Source: Fragilaria crotonensis (taxonomy: Eukaryota; Bacillariophyta; Fragilariophyceae; Fragilariales; Fragilariaceae). From it: DNA of 64,000 nt. The notes under the pieces are model-generated. The model was not told where the DNA came from and did not search any database. It worked only from the letters and a program-made list of their open reading frames with translations. The position numbers and the translations under genes are program-made. The stretch is from the NCBI GenBank assembly GCA_022925895.1, contig JAKSYS010000317.1, positions 1-64,000 on the forward strand, given 5' to 3'. This document shows, one piece after another, positions 55,186-64,000 of the stretch; the first letter of the stretch is position 1; every line of letters starts with the position of its first letter.

Positions 55186-56329
55186 GGCGTTGGGTGTGAA
55201 ATATGCAAGTCTTCGTTTGTCCTGTGGTCACATTCGTCGGTCCTAGTCATCGCATAGGAGGTCTTATGCCACAAGCCGAGCCTTTCGCGACATTCTGTGG
55301 CGTCACATGGTGGCTGAGACCTTAGACAATTGAGGTCATCTATGGACTCTCTAGGCATATGACTACTACGGTAGTCGTAGTGGTCAGATGTCAGATCGGC
55401 ATTTCGTTGAGATCCGTGAACCGGTTCTTACCATGCGATAAGAGTACAAGTACCAGGTACTCGAGGTACAGTACCTGGTACTTGTACTACCGTAGTGCCT
55501 CCTCTAGTTTATTGTGCACAACCGGTTTTTGATGAGGCATCTGGTCATTTTGTCGTGAAAATATAGAATTCGAACGGAAGATAGAGAACCAAAGTATGCA
55601 GGAGAATGGGTGTAGTAGTAGGTGGTCGTGGAATATCCTTTAGTACCGATTTAACGACGATGTGTTTTATGTAATGTACTGTGCGTATGCTCAGGTCATT
55701 GACTCCCCGTTGGTAGGCCGACGATGACCCTTGTTATATGAATTCCAGATTCCGAAATGATTGACGTTTCTGCAGCAATACGCACTGTAGCATCGAAGCG
55801 AGTATTAACGTTAAGCTCGGTACAGTAGTACTAAATCTCAAACGTTTGATTGTTTGAGGGATACTAGTAGCTACGGCTTTGGACGGTGTCCAAGATGGGG
55901 AGTCGTGTTTGAAATCGGCAAATAAGGGAGGATAGACAATAGACACTACTGGAGGAGTTTATAATTGATTTGCTCACACCAATGTAATCGCTTGTCAATA
56001 ATACATTCTCATTGAGACCTTCAATCATATGATTTCCTGCAGCGTTAGTAGTAAATCAATCCAATTCACCACAGAATAGTCAATCTTGCCAATTCTGCAT
56101 GGAACAACAGTTCAATCAGACTGGAATGTACAATAGCAATCTGCATTGTGTCAGAACCACACAGACCCTATGAAACACTTTGCCATACATTGAAACTTTT
56201 ATTGCTACGACGACTTACCAATTATTTAGTTTTTGCCATGACGACGCCGAAGGTGATACTACATCAATCTTGCTACAATGATTAAAAATTATAGTTTTGC
56301 ATGACCTTCTCTGGTGTGTTGAAACTGCC
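55186..56329. other. Intergenic region
   Basis: About 1.1 kb. It contains the 55445-55486 hairpin and the first copy of a short repeat (56270-56324). The open frame at 55734-55946 (minus) has no features. Confidence 0.45.
55445..55486. repeat. Hairpin with 16-bp perfect arms
   Basis: TACAAGTACCAGGTAC (55445-55460), a 10-base spacer, then GTACCTGGTACTTGTA (55471-55486). It lies about 260 bp upstream of the type II membrane protein's start codon (minus strand). It is the longest example of the GTAC-type inverted repeats in the window. Confidence 0.8.
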
Positions 56330-56681
56330 ACGGGAATGAAACGCATGCGATCCTCCTGTATGAATGCACTATACGATCATGCCACCAGAATGTGGATTGC
56401 TCGTAATGGTATTCTACACACTAAAGGCGCTAACGAGCAACCAAATATGGTCTTTGGAAATTGCGGAGATTCGGTCGCTGCATAAGCAACCACACTTAGT
56501 GAGACCCGGCGATAGACACTATTGCGAACGACCACTGGAACGTCTAGTTAATGGTCCTGCATCAACTCGCCGACGGTGACTGAGACGGGTTCGGAGATCT
56601 ATTGAGGAAAACAGATTGGATGGTGGTAGTCAATCTGTGATCACAAATTATTTCTCAAACGGCGAGGTAACGGCTACTTGA
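56330..56681 (+). mobile_element. LINE 3' remnant (C-terminal ORF2 domain)
   Basis: A plus-strand fragment coding for the end of a LINE ORF2, after the RNase H domain. Recognisable blocks are LYDHATRMWIARNGILHTKG, the counterpart of WKQRNREVHG in the complete LINE at 14-8064, then EIRSLHKQ, DRHYCERPLERLV, STRRR and VITNYF. It is broken by a frame change near 56440 and by a TGA at 56579-56581 where the family has Trp. It has no RT, so it is dead and 5'-truncated. Copies of a 55-bp repeat flank it on both sides (56270-56324, 56870-56924). The family differs from the complete LINE in this window. Old by its decay. Confidence 0.55.
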
Positions 56682-59192
56682 AAATGTATATGAAACAAGT
56701 TTTAACACTCGCGGGGCGACCTGCCGGGGTGGGGTACGCATTCTGAACCTCACGGTTTAGAGGACGAGTGTTAACCCCATAATTAGTTTACGTTTTGTTT
56801 TCTCTGGTGTGTTGAATGTGTGTTGAAATATGTGATTATAGTGCAGGAGTTGATGAGATTGTAGATATTGCTACAACAATGATAATAATTATAATTTTGA
56901 ATAACCTTCTCTGGTGTGTTGAAATGTGTGATTATAATGCAGAGTTGATGAGTTTGTTCCTCCTATTCTACCAGTATCCGGGGATTGGTGTATTGTATTG
57001 GCTAAAATCTCAAGCAGAGGTATCCTTTTGAGTGAGGCTGTGGGTTCAAGTCCTGCAGAAAAGTCAAAAACCTATTGATTCATGAACCTGCAGTATGATG
57101 TTATCCACTGGAGGGTTAGTACCGTGTGGGTCAAGTTCTCTAATCATGAGCACAGCGGCAGCACGTAAAATAGATCTGGGATTTTAAAATATATTATTAT
57201 CCAGCCAGTTGATCTGTGCTGATCCAAGCATCATGGTGTCAACAAGACATGCTTGTTCTTGACTGCATTCTTCTATAGACAGAAGGATCAAAATTATGCA
57301 TCATTCCAACATCTTGCCATGCATTATCCCAATGTGGGAGGATTGATGAGAAAAAAGTTGACAGTGATACCTCACAATGATTTCTTAGATAGTCAAAGTC
57401 AGTTTCGACAACAAACAGCAAGTGCTGGAGAAAAGCAGAATTCCTGCTACACCACAATCATGAATGAAAAGGAATGCAATACATATAGTCTTAGTGTTCC
57501 CATGAATGGCTTCATTTAGTAGCATAGTTTTGCTCAAAGATTTGTTAAATTTGTTGGTCGTGATTGGCCCATAGATTTGTTTGTCTGTATTCTGTGGCCC
57601 AATTGGTCAATTCTTGGTGACCAGCCAGCCACTGCAAAAGACCTCTGCTATATTCTGCAAATAAGTAGGACTTTTTGTCAAAATATGCTTCTACTAGTAT
57701 GTTCTAAATGTGAATAGGTGATTTCCAAGGCTGCTCAAATTTGTCATTAGGACTATTTCAACTTGTTTCGAAATGGGAATTGCGAGTTCTTGCTGCGCAT
57801 TGCATCAACGATGATTAAACCTTCTCCTCTTGTTACACATATGGTGCTGGACAACGGCATTGAGCAGGAGTAAAGAATTGATATTGAGGATATTGTTGCT
57901 GCTTGCTTGTGAACAAGAAGGGCAGCAGTATCAAGAACTGTAGTCCTGCAACTGTGCTTATTCCCATATCTATTTTATGTGCTTCTGAGTACTCATGGCA
58001 TGGAGGACTCAACCTGCAAAATACAGTCCTATAGTACTACGCTGCTGTGGGTTCTGGGTACACATTCTTGGCCTAACGCCTCAGATGAGGTGAGAGCCCG
58101 ATAACTAGCTAGTTCACATTTTCTTTACTACTAGTTGTAGTCTATACATTCTTTTGGGATGACCTATTTGCTTCCTTACATTCGTCGACAATAGCGAACA
58201 AGGAAGAATTAGGAAGGAGTACGCCAGTCTGTTAGAATTTTGAGAGTACTATATTTATGCTACTGGTGGTACAGTTCTGTGGCTTTAACAGAAGGCAAAA
58301 AACCCCTCAGGCGCCAAAGAAATGGTTTTCTGAGCTAGTTAAACGTTGCGGGTTGTGCTTCCGCAGAAGGCGTTCGGACTCGTAAAGTGGGTTTGCCCGA
58401 ATGTGTCTGAAACAACAAAGACGGAAGGTTCTAGTTGGATGCAGTTGGTAGGTTGTGGGCAAAGACTAGTGCTGTACTCATTGGAATTTATGTAGGACGA
58501 GTTTGCAGGTCACAAGGGCGGGCAAATGACTTGACCACGAGACAAGCACAGGACATTGATAAGCGCCTGCGTGTACTGTACTCCAGTAATCGTTAACGGT
58601 ACAAGTACGAGTACGTACTTGCTGTTCTCTCTTTAAGCAGGCCAACGTATTCAACGCCGGCAGTTAAACTCCACCGGGACATAAGCTCCAAGGACGGAAT
58701 CTAGACGGAATCTTACGTACACCCTCTGTCTCGAAAAAATCGCTCTTTCCTTTTTGCATCGAGAATAACCTGGCATTTGACCGAAACGTCCGGTCATTCA
58801 CATAAAGCTTATTGAGAGGTTTAAATGGTTGTATAACTTCAAATACAGGAAGTTCAGTTTGAATCTTCATTTTTTAGTTCGCAGTCCGACCAAAAAAATC
58901 GAAATCTCGCCAGATAAGCTCCATTTCATTATTTTAATGCACAATTCAGTGCTTAACTCCCGGTATTTACGGTACTCGGATTCTATTTTTGCGACGCACC
59001 CATACAGTCTACCTTGCTGATTTTTGTCGGGAAAAGTGAACTGTGTGAAGTCGTGCAAGATCCATCAACAATACTGACAGACAGATCACGTGGTGTCGCG
59101 ACGTCGAGTTCAATGAAAAATTATTGTCGATCCTTGGTTGAAGAACCTCCGCAAGAACACCTACCAAGAGTTCTGTAATCATCCATGTCATC
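56682..59192. other. Gene-poor region, 2.5 kb
   Basis: Apart from the inverted repeat and short repeats above, no feature is supported. Open frames at 57253-57519 and several of about 60 residues lack motifs. The sequence at 57031-57070 has a B-box-like GGTTCAAGTCC but no tRNA fold. GTAC words reappear from about 58560. Confidence 0.4.
56702..56774. repeat. Inverted repeat, 10-bp arms
   Basis: TTAACACTCG (56702-56711) and CGAGTGTTAA (56765-56774) enclose 53 bases of GC-richer DNA. It lies just past the LINE remnant's stop, so it may be part of that element's 3' UTR or a small non-autonomous insertion. Confidence 0.6.
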
Positions 59193-60948
59193 ATGACATA
59201 CACGTTTGAATCAAGCTCAGATCATTCAGGTGGGCAAAAGTATCGTCATTCAATTGTGAATGTGTGGAAGGACAAACGTCCCTATCGACAGAAAGCACCA
59301 TTTTCAGGGATGAGGACGATGTGGACGACGAAACACGGAGATTTTCGTCATCAACGGTCCTTCAACATGGCGACGGCGATATGTTGATACATGCAGCTGG
59401 TGACGATGCCAAGTCTGGGTTCCAGAATGTGACCCAAGAAGAAATGAAACACTGACCCCGAGATATACCAGCCGAGACACGGATCTTGTTTCCTCCGCTG
59501 GACCGGAAACATTACACTTTCGAGGCGATCCTACGTTCTCCTCGCAGTCATTATTATTGTGTTGGTCATCATGATCACCATCGGATGCGCAATTGGTGTC
59601 TCAAGCAAGACCAGCAACATGGAAATACCAGCTCCGTCACCCATCCGGACACTAACTCGTCGTCCAACATCACCACCGCACAAGCATACGGTTCAACAGA
59701 CGTTTGCGCACGAATTGGTCAGTTGCTGATACACTACGATATTTTGGACGTTCACGATTTTAGAGACACTCAGTCGCCTCAACACTTGGCTGTCATTTAT
59801 TTGGTCGGATCCACTCTCTCGAAGCATCAATTGAACAGAGCACATTTCAACAAGGACTGGAAGACAATACAAGCTCTTCGAAATCTCGTTGAACTCTACT
59901 CATTAGCAGTTCTGTATTATTCCACTCGAGGTCATCAGTGGTCATCAGCGGACAGGTGGCTAAATCGTTCTCTGGAGAACCTTGCACTTGGCACGGCATT
60001 GCATGCAATACAAATCAATCAACAACAATAACAACGTCCATGCGTCTTTCGACTGTGACTCATGTGATACTGAACAATAACAACTTGAACGGAACTTTGC
60101 CAATGGAGCTGCAATATTTGGATTCTCTTGTGGCGTTGGATCTGTCGCAAAACTCCTTACGTGGCAGCCTGCCGGAAATCTTGCCTCCTTTTCTAACGAC
60201 CGCGTCGTTTGCAAACAACAATCTTTCGCAGCATGTACCCGACACGTGGCAGCAGCTGTCTCATTTAGAGGTGTTGAATTTGCAGGAAAATGAGTTGCGT
60301 GGGACTCTTCCGTTGTTGACCTCCCTTCGTGTACTTCGTGGACAACACAATTTTTTCACCGGCACTGTACACCCAATTGGAAGAATTGATTCTCGACGAC
60401 AATCAATTGACTGGATCCATTCCGGGAATTTATCACGTAATCTAAAGATTCTGTCTGTTCGGAAGAATCTCCTGAATGGTTCATTTCAAACAACCTTGGC
60501 GAGCAACTGTCCCTGCTGGAAATCTTGAATGTTGGAGAGAATGTCATGGTTGGGAGTTTGCAAGGTTGTGCCGGACTTGAACGTCTGGAGCAATTGTACG
60601 TGGACCAGAATTTGTTCCGTGGACGTCTTCCGTCATTTACCAGTCCATTTCTCGTGACGTTGGTGGCAAGTAACAATTGACTGGCTCGCTTCCCGACACA
60701 CTTACCGTGGGGCCGTCGTGACACAAGACACTGCAAGTGTCGTGGCATCGTCATCATCCAATTTACAAGTTTTGGAATTGAATGACAATGACTTTAGTGG
60801 GTCAATACCCGAAACGATGCTGGCGGAAAGTCACTTGAAGGTGTTGGACCTGTCGGCCAACAATGATTTGGTGGGAACCATTCCATCTTATCTGGTGACT
60901 CAACTGGACGAGCTATACCTTCCACCAAATGTTGGTATTGGTAATTGA
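59193..60948 (+). pseudogene. Membrane LRR protein gene, broken by several frame changes
   Basis: Domain order is that of diatom LRR receptor-like proteins. A cytosolic N-terminus is followed by a membrane segment readable near 59530-59605 (LLAVIIIVLVIMITIGCAIG), then an extracellular cap (LVELYSLAVLYYSTRGHQWS, then EPCTWHGIAC). The leucine-rich repeats follow, such as LVALDLSQNSLRGSLP, LEVLNLQENELRGTLP, LQVLELNDNDFSGSIP and LKVLDLSANNDLVGTIP. There is no kinase domain. At least five frame changes or stops are spread from the N-terminus to the last repeats, more than in any neighbour. It is either a pseudogene or a badly assembled gene; its likely role was extracellular ligand or cell-surface recognition. 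The exact start is uncertain; 59193 is the first ATG of the upstream frame. Confidence 0.7.
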
Positions 60949-61829
60949 AATGTTATTTGTACAGTACCGATAGGTTGCAAGGGGTATCCTTGAGATGCTC
61001 CGGTGTATAGTATAGATTCAGACTACTCCTTGTCAGGGTTAGAAATTGACAAAAGTATTCCTATCAGGGTTATCATCCCGTGTATCGAATTTTTGACATT
61101 TAACCTACGGTAGTACTCGGAGTCCTAGCTAGTAGTGATGGAGCTAGTAGATACGAGGACTAAATTTGTACTCCAGTACTAGTAGTAGTAGCTCTCAGTG
61201 CTCAGTACTACCGGTCGTAGTACCAGTAGTACTCGACGACGATACACCTTGACAGATGTCATTGGACTAAATTCGAATCTTGAGTCATCATCTACGATTC
61301 CCAACAAATTGAATCTGCGAATTCGGAACTTCGTGGCGTCGTTCCATTTGGCACTTTGCAGCGCCCCACCCTCAAACTGATCTCGCAACAAACCGCAACC
61401 ACTCACACTTTTTTACACTGGAGGTTTAGTATTGATTTTACGGAGAACCAGAGTTTTGAGTATTGTTTTTCTCCAGTCAGGACTTGATTACACTTGTCAA
61501 CAAACCTTCTGCCATCTCCCGCCAACCGCCAACAGACCAAGGCCGTCACAGTCACGAGCCGAAGAACAGATCAGAGATTACAGATTACAACCGCGCCAAA
61601 CAGAGAAAACATCAAAACCATCTCTACACAGAAGGACGCATCGAAGCAACACTCCAGAATCCGCTGTGTCAGTCAACTCCCTACTTGAGAATTGTTTGAG
61701 TAGTACTGCAACGTACCGGTACTTTTGAGTATACATATATATCATAGGATCAGAGCACCACTACGGCTCTACGGCTACTACTCCATTGTTAGCACACTCA
61801 GCACTCGGAGAAGAACATTAACATACAAC
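60949..61829. other. Intergenic region
   Basis: About 880 bp. GTAC/TAGTAC words at 61110-61240 and 61690-61730. Three overlapping short open frames at 61432-61728 are Arg/Ser/Thr-rich without motif. It holds the promoter and 5' UTR of the NF-YC-like gene. Confidence 0.4.
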
Positions 61830-63651
61830 ATGGGTGACACTGATGATCCAATGCAGACGGACACTGTCACTATTGCCGAAGCTGGTGCAGAAACAGACGC
61901 CAATGAAACGAAACCGCCAAACACAACAGTGACCACGTCAGAACCGACAGAACCTACTGCCTCTCTAACTTCCGATGACAAGGTCAGTGGTGACACTGCG
62001 ACAACAACTGTAGAAGATCAAGTCGAAGAAGAGTCCGAAGCTGTTGCAGTTGCCAAAGCTGAAGTTCCTCAAGTTGCTGCAGAAGATACTCCTGTCGACG
62101 CTGCTGCTGTAACGGCTCCAGTTGCCAATGCTGATGACAAAGCACCAGAAGCAGAAACAGTAGTTCCACCAGCAGTAACTGCTCCCACCACCACAGCGAC
62201 TTCGGAAGCCACTACATTAACAACTACGAATGCAACTACTCAACACCAACACCAGCCACTACCACGGCAGTACCGACAGATCAAGACGCATCTGCAGACA
62301 AGAAACGTCCGGCTTCGGGAGATGCAGCGGCAGCGAATCCTCCCCGGCAAAGAAACATCTTCTCCAGCAACAGATTCAACAACAACTCCAACAGCAGCTC
62401 CAGGCACAACTTCAGGCCGCCGCGAGTCGAGGTCACCAAGCCAACATTACTCCAGAACAAATTCAACAACAAGCGCAAGCCATGGTTCAGGCTGCTGCTC
62501 AAGCGCAGGCCGTCGTTGCGGCTGCCAAGTCACGAGGTGATGGATTGGTACGTCACAATCACCTTTGAACTTGAATTCGTTTCTGTCTCGTGCGACGCTC
62601 ACACAATGTTGTCCCTTTTGTTCCTTCCCGATTCACATACACTAGGTGCCCATGAATGCAGCACAAATTCAAGCCCTTTCTCAGATTCAAGCACAAGCAA
62701 TTGTTCACGCACGCAAGACAACTGGAACACCGCAGCAAGTTCAGACCCAGATTCAACTCCAGGCACAAGCTTTGGTACATGCTCACACCCAAGCACAGAT
62801 TCAGGCCGGAATTTACAAGGGCGACACGAGCAAAATGACCACGGCACAGCAGCAACAGCAGCACGATATGGTCAAGAAGCATCAGCGCGAAAAGGCCGCT
62901 GCTGCCACGACGGCTGCCGCCGGTGGTCCCACTTCGGAGAAGCTAGGTGCCACTCACAAGCAGCAAATGGAGGATTTGCAAGCCACCTTTCGCAAACAAA
63001 ATGCCGTCACACCCGTCAGTGCTTCCGCCAAGGCCAAACCCACATCAGTCACATCAACAACTGCAGCATCAACGTCAACATCGCTTGTGACCGCAGCCAC
63101 AACAACCACTCCCTGCTCTGGTAACCACTTCAGTTACTTCCATGGACACGGACAATGGTGACAACCCAGCCCCATCTGCAACATCACCCCAATTCCTCGC
63201 AAAACTCCACGCCACGCTGTCCCAATTCTGGACCGAACAGTTCCATTTGGTCCAACAGCTCCCTCCCGCCAGCACGGAACAAGATTTCAAGACCCACAAC
63301 GATTTGCCTCTCGCTCGCATCAAGCGCATCATGAAATCCGATGAGGATGTGCGCATGATTTCGGCCGAAGCGCCAGTATTGTTTGCCAAGGCGTGCGAAT
63401 TGTTCATTCTGGAATTGACCTTGCGAAGCTGGTCCTTTTCGCAACATCATAAGCGCCGGACGTTGCAGAAGGAAGATATTAAGGAAGCCATCCAGAGGAC
63501 GGATGTTTTCGATTTTTGGTGGATGTCATTCAATGAAAGAGTGGTTTGTTTTCCAAGAGGTGCACTGTCCTGGGGAGTCGGGTTAACTGTAGGGAAATGT
63601 TATAGTGCAATGTATACAAGTAATTGGAGACTAGAAGACGGTTTCTTATGA
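61830..63651 (+). CDS. NF-YC/HAP5-like CCAAT-binding transcription factor subunit
   Basis: NF-YC pairs with NF-YB through a histone fold, and with NF-YA binds CCAAT boxes in promoters. Exons are 61830-62547 and 62646 onward (98-bp intron, junction GDGL-VPMNAAQ). The N-terminus is Thr/Glu/Ala-rich, followed by a KKRPASGD-type basic patch and long Gln/Ala-rich activation-like regions (QQQIQQQLQQQLQAQLQ). The histone fold is near the end: FWTEQFHLVQQ, LPLARIKRIMKSDEDVRM, ISAEAPVLFAKACELFILEL, and LQKEDIKEAIQRTDVFDF. Frame changes sit near 62238, in the C run 62342-62345, near 63111, and in the T run 63513-63517. One more T there would give DFLVDVIQ and a stop at 63534-63536, the usual NF-YC ending; as written, the frame runs to 63651. 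Confidence 0.88.
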
Positions 63652-63711
63652 TCTAATCTGAGACGACAAACACAGGGGGAAAACAAGCTCGATAACAAAT
63701 AATGTACGACT

Positions 63712-63897
63712 CTAACGTAAGGTGTTTTGATACAATAATTGATACGCAATCTCAATCGAGCTCCAATTCCTCTTCCATCCTCCTCTGTTAGCGGCTTCTG
63801 TCTTCTCGAATCTAGGATTTTCATCAAAGCTCTCCTCTACGATCGGCACATTCGTCTTGTCTTCAACGTGCGACTTGCTCATGCGCGCTTTGGCCAT
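63712..63897 (-). CDS. Possible 3' exon or small ORF at the window edge
   Basis: 61 residues on the minus strand, from ATG 63897 to a stop at 63712. It is charged and gene-like (VEDKTNVPIVEESFDENPRF, then NWSSIEIAYQLLYQ), but no family is recognised. Upstream (to 64000) two other frames are open, so it could be the last exon of a gene entering from beyond the window. It is convergent with the NF-YC-like gene. Confidence 0.3.
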   Translation of the reverse strand: MAKARMSKSHVEDKTNVPIVEESFDENPRFEKTEAANRGGWKRNWSSIEIAYQLLYQNTLR

Positions 63898-64000
63898 TTG
63901 CAGAATGAGCGCCCTTCGCGGTCATTGGCGGGACGTGTCCGTCCATACAGAAGAACCGGAAATGACAGATGTCATCGGAACCAGATTCGGAAAATTCATT

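Larger units (their letters stand above)
56270..56924. repeat. Short repeat flanking the LINE remnant
   Basis: 56270-56324 and 56870-56924 share about 55 bp, from GCTACAA through ACCTTCTCTGGTGTGTTGAA, with some differences. A third partial copy of the end (TCTCTGGTGTGTTGAA) sits at 56801-56816. It brackets the LINE remnant. Confidence 0.65.

Noticed and set aside
57031-57070. tRNA-like or SINE-like B box (GGTTCAAGTCC)
   Set aside because: A T-arm with wobble pairs can be drawn, but no matching acceptor stem, D-arm or A box is found upstream, so no tRNA or SINE is called.
57253-57519. 88-residue plus-strand ORF
   Set aside because: No motif and it lies in a repeat-rich gene-poor stretch; weak evidence only.
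8078-64000. CRISPR arrays, bacterial operons or rRNA genes
   Set aside because: Spliced genes, long intergenic gaps and eukaryotic domain types rule out a prokaryotic layout; no array or rRNA sequence was seen.

Overview
The window looks like nuclear DNA of a diatom (a photosynthetic stramenopile). The grounds are short GT-AG introns, mostly 80-110 bp; a riboflavin enzyme with a plastid-type leader (SEA|FATSF); a secreted Cys-rich protein with PT-rich repeats; two members of a protein family with an RGLE motif that I associate with diatoms; a diatom-style membrane LRR protein; and a LINE whose reverse transcriptase has the DASACYDRI and GTGQGSG motifs that I associate with diatom genomes. The call is by pattern recognition; no search was run.

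Layout. 1-8077 is an almost complete LINE on the minus strand, flanked by a 13-bp target-site duplication. 9.3-25.7 kb is gene-dense: a riboflavin fusion enzyme (GTP cyclohydrolase II then DHBP synthase), a DJ-1/Hsp31-like protein, a small RGLE protein, a RecQ helicase, an eIF4G-like factor, a Der/EngA double GTPase and a protein kinase. 27.1 kb holds the PT-repeat secreted protein. About 27.9-35.3 kb is gene-poor, with tandem duplications. 35.3-40.5 kb holds a large RGLE protein, a small doubtful ORF and a CCDC124/Lso2-like ribosome factor. 40.6-43.4 kb is a pogo/Tigger-like DNA transposon with terminal inverted repeats and a TA duplication. 43.6-55.2 kb has an RNase II/R-family exoribonuclease, a Q-rich unknown protein, an ankyrin-DHHC palmitoyltransferase with a His-rich N-terminus, and a type II membrane protein. 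55.2-59.2 kb is repeat-rich and holds a LINE 3' remnant. 59.2-61 kb is a broken LRR gene, and 61.8-63.7 kb encodes an NF-YC-like transcription factor.

The genes do not form one pathway. They are unrelated housekeeping genes (translation, ribosome assembly, DNA repair, RNA decay, vitamin B2) mixed with lineage-specific genes and transposons.

Two points affect how the window is read. First, several conserved genes (RecQ, eIF4G, RNB exonuclease, NF-YC, LRR, Q-rich protein) have single-base frame changes, often beside homopolymers, while neighbours are intact, so uncorrected assembly indels are a serious possibility. Second, intergenic DNA is full of GTAC/TACTAG-type palindromes that no annotated feature explains.
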